A stretch of DNA of 64,000 nucleotides. Origin: Clarkia xantiana subsp. parviflora (taxonomy: Eukaryota > Streptophyta > Magnoliopsida > Myrtales > Onagraceae). This document shows, in pieces, positions 14,339-26,800 of this stretch; within the stretch, counting starts at the first letter, position 1, and the number at the start of each line of letters is the position of its first letter. The position numbers and the translations under genes were made by a program. The notes below the pieces were generated by a model that saw only the letters and a list, made by a program, of their open reading frames with translations, searched no databases and was not told where the DNA came from. The stretch covers positions 1-64,000 of the forward strand of contig JAPTYO010000050.1 in assembly GCA_036873135.1 (NCBI GenBank), written 5' to 3'.

Positions 14339-17300
14339 ATGGCTTTTTCGCAATTTTTAATTTGCCGATATCTCCTCACTCAGACCTCCGAATTGGATGA
14401 TTTCAGGTGCGTTTTCATTTATTCTAGGCATATTTTACATTTCCAATGTCAATTTCACGTTTTAGCTAATTTCAAATTTCACTGTTTTTTCCATAGGCAG
14501 CTGCCTATGGGTTTTTCGCAATTTTTAATTTGCCGATATCTCCTCACTCGAACCTACGAATTGGATGATTTCAGGTGCGTTTTCATTTATTCTGGTCCTA
14601 TTTTATATTTCCAATGTCAATTTCGCGTTTTAGCTAATTTCAAAGTTCACTGTTTTTTCCATAGGCAGCTGCCTATGGGTTTTTCGGAATTTTTAATTTG
14701 CCGATATCTCCTCACTCAGACCTCTGAATTGGATGATTTCAGGTGCGTTTTCATTTATTCTAGGCCTATTTTACATTTCCAATGTCAATTTCGCGTTTTA
14801 GCTAATTTCAAATTTCACTGTTTTTTCCATAGGCTGCCTATGGGTTTTTCGCAATTTTTAATTTGTCGATATCTCCTCACTCGAACCTCCGAATTGGATG
14901 ATTTCAGGTGCGTTTTCATTTATTCTAGGCCTATTTTATATTTCCATTGTCAATTTCGCGTTTTAGCTAATTTCAAATTTCACTGTTTTTTCCATAGGCA
15001 GCTGCCTATGGGTTTTTCGCAATTTTTAATTTGCTGATATCTCCTCACTCGGACCTCCGAATTGGATGATTTCAGGTGCGTTTTCATTTATTCTGGTCCT
15101 ATTTTATATTTCCAATGTCAATTTCGCGTTTTAGCTAATTTCAAAGTTCACTGTTTTTTCCATAGGCAGCTGCCTATGGGTTTTTCGGAATTTTTAATTT
15201 GCCGATATCTCCTCACTCAGACCTCTGAATTGGATGATTTCAGGTGCGTTTTCATTTATTCTAGGCCTATTTTACATTTCCAATGTCAATTTCGCGTTTT
15301 AGCTAATTTCAAATTTCACTGTTTTTTCCATAGGCAGATGCCTATGGGTTTTTCGCAATTTTTAATTTGCCGATATCTCCTCACTCAGACTTCCGAATTG
15401 GATGATTTCAGGTGCGTTTTCATTTATTCTAGGCCTATTTTACATTTCCAATGTCAATTTCACGTTTTAGCTAATTTCAAATTTCACTGTTTTTTCCATA
15501 GGCAGCTGCCTATGGGTTTTTCGCAATTTTTAATTTGCCGATATCTCCTCACTCGAACCTCCGAATTGGATGATTTCAGGTGCGTTTTCATTTATTCTGG
15601 TCCTATTTTATATTTCCAATGTCAATTTCGCGTTTTAGCTAATTTCAAAGTTCACTGTTTTTTCCATAGGCAGCTGCCTATGGGTTTTTCGGAATTTTTA
15701 ATTTGCCGATATCTCCTCACTCAGACCTCTGAATTGGATGATTTCAGGTGCGTTTTCATTTATTCTAGGCCTATTTTACATTTCCAATGTCAATTTCGCG
15801 TTTTAGCTAATTTCAAATTTCACTGTTTTTTCCATAGGCAGATGCCTATGGGTTTTTCGCAATTTTTAATTTGTCGATATCTCCTCACTCGAACCTCCGA
15901 ATTGGATGATTTCAGGTGCGTTTTCATTTATTCTAGGCCTATTTTATATTTCCAATGTCAATTTCGCGTTTTAGCTAATTTCAAAGTTCACTGTTTTTTC
16001 CATAGGCAGCTGCCTATGGGTTTTTCGCAATTTTTAATTTGCTGATATCTCCTCACTCGGACCTCCGAATTGGATTATTTCAGGTGCGTTTTCATTTATT
16101 CTAGGCCTATTTTATATTTGCAATGTCAATTTCGCGTTTTAGCTAGTTTCAAAGTTCACTGTTTTTTCCATAGGCAGCTGCCTATGGGTTTTTCGCAATT
16201 TTTAATTTGACGATATCTCCTCACTCAGACCTCCGAATTGGATGATTTCAGGTGAGTTTTCATTTATACTAGGCCTATTTTATATTTCCAATGTCAATTT
16301 CGCGTTTTAGCTAAGTTCAAAGTTCACTGTTTTTTCCATAGGCAGCTGCCTATGGCTTTTTCGCAATTTTTAATTTGCCGATATCTCCTCACTCAGACCT
16401 CCGAATTGGATGATTTCAGGTGCGTTTTCATTTATTCTAGGCCTATTTTACATTTCCAATGTCAATTTCACGTTTTAGCTAATTTCAAATTTCACTGTTT
16501 TTTCCATAGGCAGCTGCCTATGGGTTTTTCGCAATTTTTAATTTGCCGATATCTCCTCACTCGAACCTACGAATTGGATGATTTCAGGTGCGTTTTCATT
16601 TATTCTGGTCCTATTTTATATTTCCAATGTCAATTTCGCGTTTTAGCTAATTTCAAAGTTCACTGTTTTTTCCATAGGCAGCTGCCTATGGGTTTTTCGG
16701 AATTTTTAATTTGCCGATATCTCCTCACTCAGACCTCTGAATTGGATGATTTCAGGTGCGTTTTCATTTATTCTAGGCCTATTTTACATTTCCAATGTCA
16801 ATTTCGCGTTTTAGCTAATTTCAAATTTCACTGTTTTTTCCATAGGCTGCCTATGGGTTTTTCGCAATATTTAATTTGTCGATATCTCCTCACTCGAACC
16901 TCCGAATTGGATGATTTCAGGTGCGTTTTCATTTATTCTAGGCCTATTTTATATTTCCATTGTCAATTTCGCGTTTTAGCTAATTTCAAATTTCACTGTT
17001 TTTTCCATAGGCAGCTGCCTATGGGTTTTTCGCAATTTTTAATTTGCCGATATCTCCTCACTCAGACTTCCGAATTGGATGATTTCAGGTGCGTTTTCAT
17101 TTATTCTAGGCCTATTTTACATTTCCAATGTCAATTTCACGTTTTAGCTAATTTCAAATTTCACTGTTTTTTCCATAGGCAGCTGCCTATGGGTTTTTCG
17201 CAATTTTTAATTTGCCGATATCTCCTCACTCGAACCTCCGAATTGGATGATTTCAGGTGCGTTTTCATTTATTCTGGTCCTATTTTATATTTCCAATGTC

Positions 17301-20300
17301 AATTTCGCGTTTTAGCTAATTTCAAAGTTCACTGTTTTTTCCATAGGCAGCTGCCTATGGGTTTTTCGGAATTTTTAATTTGCCGATATCTCCTCACTCA
17401 GACCTCTGAATTGGATGATTTCAGGTGCGTTTTCATTTATTCTAGGCCTATTTTACATTTCCAATGTCAATTTCGCGTTTTAGCTAATTTCAAATTTCAC
17501 TGTTTTTTCCATAGGCAGATGCCTATGGGTTTTTCGCAATTTTTAATTTGTCGATATCTCCTCACTCGAACCTCCGAATTGGATGATTTCAGGTGCGTTT
17601 TCATTTATTCTAGGCCTATTTTATATTTCCAATGTCAATTTCGCGTTTTAGCTAATTTCAAAGTTCACTGTTTTTTCCATAGGCAGCTGCCTATGGGTTT
17701 TTCGCAATTTTTAATTTGCTGATATCTCCTCACTCGGACCTCCGAATTGGATTATTTCAGGTGCGTTTTCATTTATTCTAGGCCTATTTTATATTTGCAA
17801 TGTCAATTTCGCGTTTTAGCTAGTTTCAAAGTTCACTGTTTTTTCCATAGGCAGCTGCCTATGGGTTTTTCGCAATTTTTAATTTGACGATATCTCCTCA
17901 CTCAGACCTCCGAATTGGATGATTTCAGGTGAGTTTTCATTTATACTAGGCCTATTTTATATTTCCAATGTCAATTTCGCGTTTTAGCTAAGTTCAAAGT
18001 TCACTGTTTTTTCCATAGGCAGCTGCCTATGGCTTTTTCGCAATTTTTAATTTGCCGATATCTCCTCACTCAGACCTCCGAATTGGATGATTTCAGGTGC
18101 GTTTTCATTTATTCTAGGCCTATTTTACATTTCCAATGTCAATTTCACGTTTTAGCTAATTTCAAATTTCACTGTTTTTTCGATAGGCAGCTGCCTATGG
18201 GTTTTTCGCAATTTTTAATTTGCCGATATCTCCTCACTCGAACCTACGAATTGGATGATTTCAGGTGCGTTTTCATTTATTCTGGTCCTATTTTATATTT
18301 CCAATGTCAATTTCGCGTTTTAGCTAATTTCAAAGTTCACTGTTTTTTCCATAGGCAGCTGCCTATGGGTTTTTCGGAATTTTTAATTTGCCGATATCTC
18401 CTCACTCAGACCTCTGAATTGGATGATTTCAGGTGCGTTTTCATTTATTCTAGGCCTATTTTACATTTCCAATGTCAATTTCGCGTTTTAGCTAATTTCA
18501 AATTTCACTGTTTTTTCCATAGGCTGCCTATGGGTTTTTCGCAATTTTTAATTTGTCGATATCTCCTCACTCGAACCTCCGAATTGGATGATTTCAGGTG
18601 CGTTTTCATTTATTCTAGGCCTATTTTATATTTCCATTGTCAATTTCGCGTTTTAGCTAATTTCAAATTTCACTGTTTTTTCCATAGGCAGCTGCCTATG
18701 GGTTTTTCGCAATTTTTAATTTGCTGATATCTCCTCACTCGGACCTCCGAATTGGATGATTTCAGGTGCGTTTTCATTTATTCTGGTCCTATTTTATATT
18801 TCCAATGTCAATTTCGCGTTTTAGCTAATTTCAAAGTTCACTGTTTTTTCCATAGGCAGCTGCCTATGGGTTTTTCGGAATTTTTAATTTGCCGATATCT
18901 CCTCACTCAGACCTCTGAATTGGATGATTTCAGGTGCGTTTTCATTTATTCTAGGCCTATTTTACATTTCCAATGTCAATTTCGTGTTTTAGCTAATTTC
19001 AAATTTCACTGTTTTTTCCATAGGCAGATGCCTATGGGTTTTTCGCAATTTTTAATTTGCCGATATCTCCTCACTCAGACTTCCGAATTGGATGATTTCA
19101 GGTGCGTTTTCATTTATTCTAGGCCTATTTTACATTTCCAATGTCAATTTCACGTTTTAGCTAATTTCAAATTTCACTGTTTTTTCCATAGGCAGCTGCC
19201 TATGGGTTTTTCGCAATTTTTAATTTGCCGATATCTCCTCACTCGAACCTCCGAATTGGATGATTTCAGGTGCGTTTTCATTTATTCTGGTCCTATTTTA
19301 TATTTCCAATGTCAATTTCGCGTTTTAGCTAATTTCAAAGTTCACTGTTTTTTCCATAGGCAGCTGCCTATGGGTTTTTCGGAATTTTTAATTTGCCGAT
19401 ATCTCCTCACTCAGACCTCTGAATTGGATGATTTCAGGTGCGTTTTCATTTATTCTAGGCCTATTTTACATTTCCAATGTCAATTTCGCGTTTTAGCTAA
19501 TTTCAAATTTCACTGTTTTTTCCATAGGCAGATGCCTATGGGTTTTTCGCAATTTTTAATTTGTCGATATCTCCTCACTCGAACCTCCGAATTGGATGAT
19601 TTCAGGTGCGTTTTCATTTATTCTAGGCCTATTTTATATTTCCAATGTCAATTTCGCGTTTTAGCTAATTTCAAAGTTCACTGTTTTTTCCATAGGCAGC
19701 TGCCTATGGGTTTTTCGCAATTTTTAATTTGCTGATATCTCCTCACTCGGACCTCCGAATTGGATTATTTCAGGTGCGTTTTCATTTATTCTAGGCCTAT
19801 TTTATATTTGCAATGTCAATTTCGCGTTTTAGCTAGTTTCAAAGTTCACTGTTTTTTCCATAGGCAGCTGCCTATGGGTTTTTCGCAATTTTTAATTTGA
19901 CGATATCTCCTCACTCAGACCTCCGAATTGGATGATTTCAGGTGAGTTTTCATTTATACTAGGCCTATTTTATATTTCCAATGTCAATTTCGCGTTTTAG
20001 CTAAGTTCAAAGTTCACTGTTTTTTCCATAGGCAGCTGCCTATGGCTTTTTCGCAATTTTTAATTTGCCGATATCTCCTCACTCAGACCTCCGAATTGGA
20101 TGATTTCAGGTGCGTTTTCATTTATTCTAGGCCTATTTTACATTTCCAATGTCAATTTCACGTTTTAGCTAATTTCAAATTTCACTGTTTTTTCCATAGG
20201 CAGCTGCCTATGGGTTTTTCGCAATTTTTAATTTGCCGATATCTCCTCACTCGAACCTACGAATTGGATGATTTCAGGTGCGTTTTCATTTATTCTGGTC

Positions 20301-22054
20301 CTATTTTATATTTCCAATGTCAATTTCGCGTTTTAGCTAATTTCAAAGTTCACTGTTTTTTCCATAGGCAGCTGCCTATGGGTTTTTCGGAATTTTTAAT
20401 TTGCCGATATCTCCTCACTCAGACCTCTGAATTGGATGATTTCAGGTGCGTTTTCATTTATTCTAGGCCTATTTTACATTTCCAATGTCAATTTCGCGTT
20501 TTAGCTAATTTCAAATTTCACTGTTTTTTCCATAGGCTGCCTATGGGTTTTTCGCAATTTTTAATTTGTCGATATCTCCTCACTCGAACCTCCGAATTGG
20601 ATGATTTCAGGTGCGTTTTCATTTATTCTAGGCCTATTTTATATTTCCATTGTCAATTTCGCGTTTTAGCTAATTTCAAATTTCACTGTTTTTTCCATAG
20701 GCAGCTGCCTATGGGTTTTTCGCAATTTTTAATTTGCTGATATCTCCTCACTCGGACCTCCGAATTGGATGATTTCAGGTGCGTTTTCATTTATTCTGGT
20801 CCTATTTTATATTTCCAATGTCAATTTCGCGTTTTAGCTAATTTCAAAGTTCACTGTTTTTTCCATAGGCAGCTGCCTATGGGTTTTTCGGAATTTTTAA
20901 TTTGCCGATATCTCCTCACTCAGACCTCTGAATTGGATGATTTCAGGTGCGTTTTCATTTATTCTAGGCCTATTTTACATTTCCAATGTCAATTTCGCGT
21001 TTTAGCTAATTTCAAATTTCACTGTTTTTTCCATAGGCAGATGCCTATGGGTTTTTCGCAATTTTTAATTTGCCGATATCTCCTCACTCAGACTTCCGAA
21101 TTGGATGATTTCAGGTGCGTTTTCATTTATTCTAGGCCTATTTTACATTTCCAATGTCAATTTCACGTTTTAGCTAATTTCAAATTTCACTGTTTTTTCC
21201 ATAGGCAGCTGCCTATGGGTTTTTCGCAATTTTTAATTTGCCGATATCTCCTCACTCGAACCTCCGAATTGGATGATTTCAGGTGCGTTTTCATTTATTC
21301 TGGTCCTATTTTATATTTCCAATGTCAATTTCGCGTTTTAGCTAATTTCAAAGTTCACTGTTTTTTCCATAGGCAGCTGCCTATGGGTTTTTCGGAATTT
21401 TTAATTTGCCGATATCTCCTCACTCAGACCTCTGAATTGGATGATTTCAGGTGCGTTTTCATTTATTCTAGGCCTATTTTACATTTCCAATGTCAATTTC
21501 GCGTTTTAGCTAATTTCAAATTTCACTGTTTTTTCCATAGGCAGATGCCTATGGGTTTTTCGCAATTTTTAATTTGTCGATATCTCCTCACTCGAACCTC
21601 CGAATTGGATGATTTCAGGTGCGTTTTCATTTATTCTAGGCCTATTTTATATTTCCAATGTCAATTTCGCGTTTTAGCTAATTTCAAAGTTCACTGTTTT
21701 TTCCATAGGCAGCTGCCTATGGGTTTTTCGCAATTTTTAATTTGCTGATATCTCCTCACTCGGACCTCCGAATTGGATTATTTCAGGTGCGTTTTCATTT
21801 ATTCTAGGCCTATTTTATATTTGCAATGTCAATTTCGCGTTTTAGCTAGTTTCAAAGTTCACTGTTTTTTCCATAGGCAGCTGCCTATGGGTTTTTCGCA
21901 ATTTTTAATTTGACGATATCTCCTCACTCAGACCTCCGAATTGGATGATTTCAGGTGCGTTTTCATTTATACTAGGCCTATTTTATATTTCCAATGTCAA
22001 TTTCGCGTTTTAGCTAAGTTCAAAGTTCACTGTTTTTTCCATAGGCAGCTGCCT
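14339..22054 (+). repeat. 12-monomer higher-order repeat (2013 bp) in four copies, one shortened by two monomers
   Basis: The diagnostic variant TATGGCTTTTTCGC occurs at 14339, 16352, 18029 and 20042, with the corresponding site of the next copy at 22055 (there TATGAG). Spacings are 2013, 1677, 2013 and 2013 bp. 2013 is 12 x 168 minus a 3-bp deletion (CCATAGGCTGCC) found once per block, and 1677 is exactly two monomers shorter. Other markers, such as TTGGATTATTTCAGG near 16070, 17749, 19762 and 21775, keep the same spacing. Only scattered substitutions separate the copies, for example CGATAGGCAG near 18181 and TTCGTGTTTT near 18983. This indicates very recent block amplification with an internal unequal exchange. 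Confidence 0.9.
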
Positions 22055-22639
22055 ATGAGTTTTTCGCAATTTTTAATTTGACGATATCTCCTCACTCGAA
22101 CCTCCGAATTGGATGATTTCAGGTGCGTTTTCATTTATTCTAGGCCTATTTTATATTTCCAATGTCAATTTCGCGTTTTAGCTAATTTCAAAGTTCATTG
22201 TTTTTTCCATAGGCAGTGAATGACATGGTAAATGATGATGGAAACATCCTCATAATAAATCCAGTGGGAGGGCTCACTCCCCCTCACATAATCATCACTA
22301 AATGTTAATGCGAATAAAGTCAGACCTGATAATCATAATGCTAACCATTGGATGAAAATCCAATTGTCGTCGCAACTGCACATTATTCCTAGTGGGAGGA
22401 AATGACTAACTTGATTCCAAATCCTAGTGATCAAGGAATAAATCTCGGAGGTAAAATCCTGAGACCAATAGGTCATTCTAAGAAAGCTGTTGACCAAAAG
22501 TTCAAGCACCGCCATTGTTCCTAGTGGGAGTAATGCTCCGAAAAGAAGCATTATTCCGAGTGGGAGTAACGATCAGACTTAAGATGAGATTATCGAGCCT
22601 AGATTTAGTCTAAGGCAACGAACTTCTTATAAGAATTAT

Positions 22640-24205
22640 CCCATCAAATGAGACATTCGTTCACGAACCAGTGACGGTTCAGCAAGTATTGGAAGAACCT
22701 CAAACGTTGGAATGGAGGAAAACAATGGAGGATGAAAATGCCTAAATTAGAACGTTTTGGTCTATAGTTGATTAACCTGCTAACCACAGAGCTAGAAAGT
22801 GAAATTTTATAATTCACTACTGATGGAAAATTTGAGTGGTGCAAAACTCGAACGATTGCGAAAGGATATACATAAATTCACGGAGTGGACTTTGATGAAA
22901 CATACTCACCAACTATGTGTTACACCACAGTTAGAGTCATCATTGCCCTTATTGCAAGCCTCGATCACGAGCCTGCATCAAATGGATGTTAAAGACCGCA
23001 TTTCTCCATGGAAAACTGGAGGAAGAGATCTATATGGAGCAGCCAGAGGGTTTTATTACTCCTGGAAAAAGAACGTAAAGTTTGCAAACTCCAAATATCT
23101 ATTTACGGTCTTAAACAATCGTCTAGGCAATGGTATCGCAGATTCCACGAGGAAATCGTCTGAAATGGATTTGTGAACCTTCACAAGGATCCCTGCGTTT
23201 ACACCAAGACCTCCGGGTCTAAGTATGTCATCATAACCTTATACGTGGATGACATACTCATTGCTGCAAACGATGTGAGTTTCATGAACGAATAAAAGTC
23301 CTGGTTATCATTAGCATTTGAGATGAAAGACATGGGAGAGGCCACGTACATCTTAGGCATTAAAATTGCCCGAGATCGTGCCACCTGGAGATTGTGTCTG
23401 TCTCAAGAATCATATATCAACAAACTGTTGAAAATGTTCAGAATGCTCGATGCCAAACCCGTGGATACGCCGGTTGTGTTCGGGTGCGCGCTGTCGAAGC
23501 GTGATAGCCCGAAAAACCAGCAGGAGCGTGAACAGATGCATAGTACCTAAGCATGGTAGGAAATTTAATGTATGCCATGCTATGTACTCGGCCAGACATC
23601 TGTTACGCTGTGGGCCTAGTAGCAAGATTCCAATCAGATCCTGGCTATCAACGTTTAAAGGCCGTAAAACGAATTATAAGATATCTGAAGGGTACTGCCG
23701 ACTATGTTCTGTGCTATAAGAGAAGGCAAATCGAATTGACTGGTCATAGTGACGCCGACCACGGTGGCAATCCGGACGATCGTAAGTCCACCACAGAGGG
23801 AGTTTTCCTCCTTGCTAATGCTGCCATATCATGGGTAAGCAAGAAGCAATCTTGAGTCGTGCTTTCCACTATGGAATCAGAATTCTTTGCCCTTTCTAAA
23901 ACCCACAAGAAGCATTATGGCTGAAAAGGCTTCTTACTGCATTAATTGGCACTGACAAGAAGAGCAAACCTGTGAAGGTATACTCCGACAGTCAGGCAGC
24001 CATTGCAGCAGTTAAGAATCCAAAGTACCATAGTAGGACCAAACACATTGATGTGAAATACAATTATGCCAAATCAGTTGAAGAAAATATAATCGCTTTA
24101 GAATACTTGTCCACAGACAATATGGTCGCAGACCCATTAACTAAGCCATTACGTAGAGAAATTTTCGAAAAACACGTAAAACTGCTTGGATTACGTAGTG
24201 CTTAA
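22640..24205 (+). pseudogene. Broken copia reverse transcriptase / RNase H
   Basis: Stop and frame breaks split the coding region, but conserved blocks read in order: an EEPQTLEWRKTMEDE-like linker at about 22690; FDETYSP at about 22890; MDVK and the LEEEIYMEQPEGF block near 22985-23055; a LYGLKQS-type block near 23100; the polymerase catalytic YVDDIL near 23240; MKDMGEATYILGIKI at 23323-23370; NLMYAMLCTRPDICYAVG at about 23560; ADHGGNPDDRKST at about 23755; and RNase H SDSQAAIAAVKNP and SRTKHIDVKYN at 23972-24060. This order is that of Ty1/copia pol. In-frame stops occur after the MNE at 23285-23295 and after KKQS at 23855. No product is expected. Confidence 0.9.
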
Positions 24206-25331
24206 AAAGTGGCTTGTATGAGTGATGGAATTTTGACATTTGAAATAATATTTCAACTGAATAAAAGAATTGCAAATTGAGTATATGATCTATCGACGTC
24301 ATAATGAAAAATAACATCGGATTTTACGGTCTATAAACTAAGTCGTAGGAAGAAGTAAAACTCTTCCACCAAAATTATGTCAGATGTGAACCTTGCCTCG
24401 TCACACAGGCACGGTCATCTTGTAGGAGAGGGGGACCTCTACCACAACAAGATTGGCTAAGAACCAGGGGGATAAACCTGGTTAAACGAAATGATAACTT
24501 GGACACGCTTAGAGCATGACTTAATCTCCGTTTTGTAAATCGCCGTGTTGGACTCTGTCCATCATTAAAATCACATTAAGGGCCAGATGAAAGACTCTGC
24601 AATAGCATGATTGATATATCCCACCCCTGGCTTGTCCATGTGTGCTATCGACGCGTGTTTCGTACTACGCGTGCCATGTTCGACCACGGGTCATGCTCGG
24701 TTATGCTAGCTAGAATCCTTGTGATTCAAAGGGTGCATACTTCTTCACCTTGAGCGTGTGATTGATCCCGGGTGTCTTATGAAGAGGCATCCAAAGTATC
24801 CTATCGGACTCAGAACTTATACCTAAGGTCTGGCTCAATGTTCGCTTCCCGGCGTACGAGCGTAGAGCCAAAGAAAACGGCCAAGTGACCACGTCTTGGA
24901 AACTGGTTGAGTTAGACCAAGGGTATAAGCAATGAGGATGGTCATGTTCACCTATAATTCACCGACTCTTGTGTTGACAAGGTGGCCATCAAGCGGATAT
25001 TAGTTGAAGGCTGTGAACACTTATACGGATGTCCTGGAGAAGTATTCCTATGTGGAAAACTGAGCAATTGGAGAATTATCAGTTGACCAAGGATACAGTG
25101 CGGTACATACTTTATTTTTGACATGATTGATTTACGAAAGGGAATCAACGTTCTGCGGGCGCTACAACACTCCTAACAAATGAGTAGCACGATGCCCTTC
25201 GTATCCGCCGGTCGCACGGCAAACCTCGTATGAACTATTCGGAGACGGGGAGAAAAACTGAAGACTGAAATGTTGATGCTATTGGATGACAATACATTAA
25301 CAGGCACCCTCCCATTCCGGCGAGTGGGAGC

Positions 25332-25933
25332 TGTTAGCATATGGTGATGTGGCGCCGTAATTGGTAGCCCGTTAATATATGTGGTTACCTAGGATAATTA
25401 GGTAAATGTCACATTAGGGCTAATTGGGCCAGACCCAATTCCCATGTGACATGGGAGGCCCAAAATTGGGCCTCCCACCCACATAGCATAGTCGGCCGAA
25501 ACCCTAATAGTAGGGAGGAGGATTTTCTCCTCCTCCCACTATATAAGGAGGTCTTGGGGTCACTCCCAAAATACACATTGATCACAACTCCTCCTAAGTT
25601 GTGATTTGAGAAAAATCTCTTTTCTCTCTACAAGCATATTTCGGTCGGCCCTCTAACACCACCATTGGTGTGCCAAATTGCTTCCGAGCATTCAGTCTGA
25701 GGTTCTGTTCCCGTTGAAGAATCGATCAGAGGATTTGCTGTGGAGCTTATACCGCGTAGGACTTCTTCTCACGAAGAACTTGTACAGGTTTCGACCGGAG
25801 GATCAGAACTCCCTCCACAACGTTCTTGGGCAGGAAAGCTATTGAGGTATGTGTACATTATTCCGCTGCGTAATTAGATTACTTACTAGTACACATTTAG
25901 CATTCCGTAGTATTACGTCCCCGTAATCCAACA
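25332..25933 (+). repeat. Copia 3' LTR (602 bp)
   Basis: Begins TGTTAGCATATGG right after the GAGTGGGAG tract and ends CCGTAATCCAACA, giving TGTT/AACA ends. A TATA box (TATATAAGG) lies at 25540-25548 with likely transcription start shortly after, and a short inverted repeat around GGGCCAGACCCAATT / AATTGGGCC lies in U3 (about 25425-25475). The 3' flank starts TCCTC. The matching 5' target duplication cannot be seen because the element is truncated. Confidence 0.8.
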
Positions 25934-25979
25934 TCCTCCTACCGGAGGGTCTCCTCCTGTTTCCTGACTAGCTGCCATT

Positions 25980-26800
25980 TAGAGGGTAATGGCCACGACT
26001 TTTGTGTTCAAATCTCACAAGATGGCGCCACTTTTTGATCACGTCCTTTTGGATCATTGCTTTCGTACACTTATTATTGTACTCTTTCATCTCGATGACC
26101 TGTAAGAGGGGCATACCAGGGGTGTTCCCGATAAATCATCTATGATGCTTAAGTAAGTCTCAAATTGTAGATAGGGAAAGTAGTAGTGTTGTAGTGAGAG
26201 AAGTGAATTACATTTGAAATTAATGACATTGATCTCTATTTATAAAGCTTATGGATATTAATCTGGATAAGGATTGTACTAATCGGGGATAGTGTTTTAT
26301 ACGCGATAAGACAAATTTATCTCCGGTTTGGCATCGGAGAGGTCCACACTGTTTAGTGGGGTCCATGTATCTTTCATGCGGGTATTGGTGTTTCAAAGTG
26401 GCTTCTAAATGCGTACCCCGGGTATGCGGTCACCCGGGGGTCGGGGTTCGAGCGCTTGTAGTGTTCGGACCTTTCGTGTCCGGGCGTGTGTAGTCCGTCC
26501 GGACTAGTCCAGATGGAATTAATCCAGGATGTCAATAGTTGTAGGAACTTTGCTTTCAAGTGTTTCCAGGATGTCACTAACACTTTTGGCAGTCCGAAGA
26601 ACCAGCGCGAGGCTGTACCATACGTACGCGTGTAGTCCGTACCGACTCGTCCGAATGGAATTAATCCATCCGGACCAGTCTGGACGGACTGGTACCACCA
26701 TTCGGATTAGCTGGGGGCCCTTATGGGTTTTTTCTATCCGGACATCTTTTTATCCGAAGATGTGAGTTTTTTTTGTCAGTTGTTAAGTCCTTGGTCAATC
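25980..26800 (-). mobile_element. Minus-oriented gypsy-type LTR relic
   Basis: Read on the minus strand there is a TATAAATAG box (26246-26236), then a block homologous to the R/U5 region of the LTRs at 52143 and 61.5 kb (ACTTAAGCATC ... CTGGTATGCCCC ... TTACAGG, about 26165-26100), then TGGCGCCATCTTGTGAGA near 26030, which resembles a gypsy primer-binding site. Plus-strand 26480-26670 holds a word (GTGTAGTCCGT ... ATGGAATTAATCCA) repeated about 140 bp apart. No coding region. Borders are uncertain. Confidence 0.5.

Larger units (their letters stand above)
1..22216 (+). repeat. 168-bp satellite array, about 132 head-to-tail monomers
   Basis: The whole stretch is one monomer repeated in a single orientation. 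Clean monomers are 168 bp, measured as spacing between identical words and as a 56-codon period in one forward frame. The monomer is AT-rich and contains the palindrome CCATAGGCAGCTGCCTATGG, a GCCGATATCTCCTCACTC block and a TTTCGCGTTTTAGC block. Variants differ at few positions, for example GGACC/GAACC/AGACC, TTATATTTGC/TTACATTTCC and AAAGTTCAC/AAATTTCAC. No transposon interrupts the array. The size is close to a nucleosome repeat, as in many plant centromeric satellites; a centromeric location is inference. Runs of open frame up to 456 codons follow from 168 being a multiple of three and are not treated as genes. Confidence 0.97.
22217..25933 (+). mobile_element. Ty1/copia retrotransposon relic, 5'-truncated, with 3' LTR
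   Basis: Starts directly at the satellite edge and runs in plus orientation through broken RT and RNase H into a 3' LTR. No 5' LTR, gag or complete integrase is present. About 1.1 kb of untranslated DNA lies between the RNase H stop (24205) and the LTR, and GAGTGGGAG at 25322-25330 serves as polypurine tract. The first 350 bp contain three copies of a CCTAGTGGGAG-like word (near 22390, 22520 and 22556) resembling that tract, with no coding sense. The element is dead: it has several in-frame stops and frame changes. Confidence 0.85.

Noticed and set aside
423..21748. Many forward open frames of 60 to 456 codons (MGFSQFLICRYLL... repeats)
   Set aside because: They are the 168-bp satellite read in its stop-free frame; there is no promoter, splice structure or protein family, and the frames break wherever an indel occurs.
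1..22216. CRISPR array
   Set aside because: Repeats are long, contiguous and without unique spacers, and the window is clearly plant nuclear DNA.
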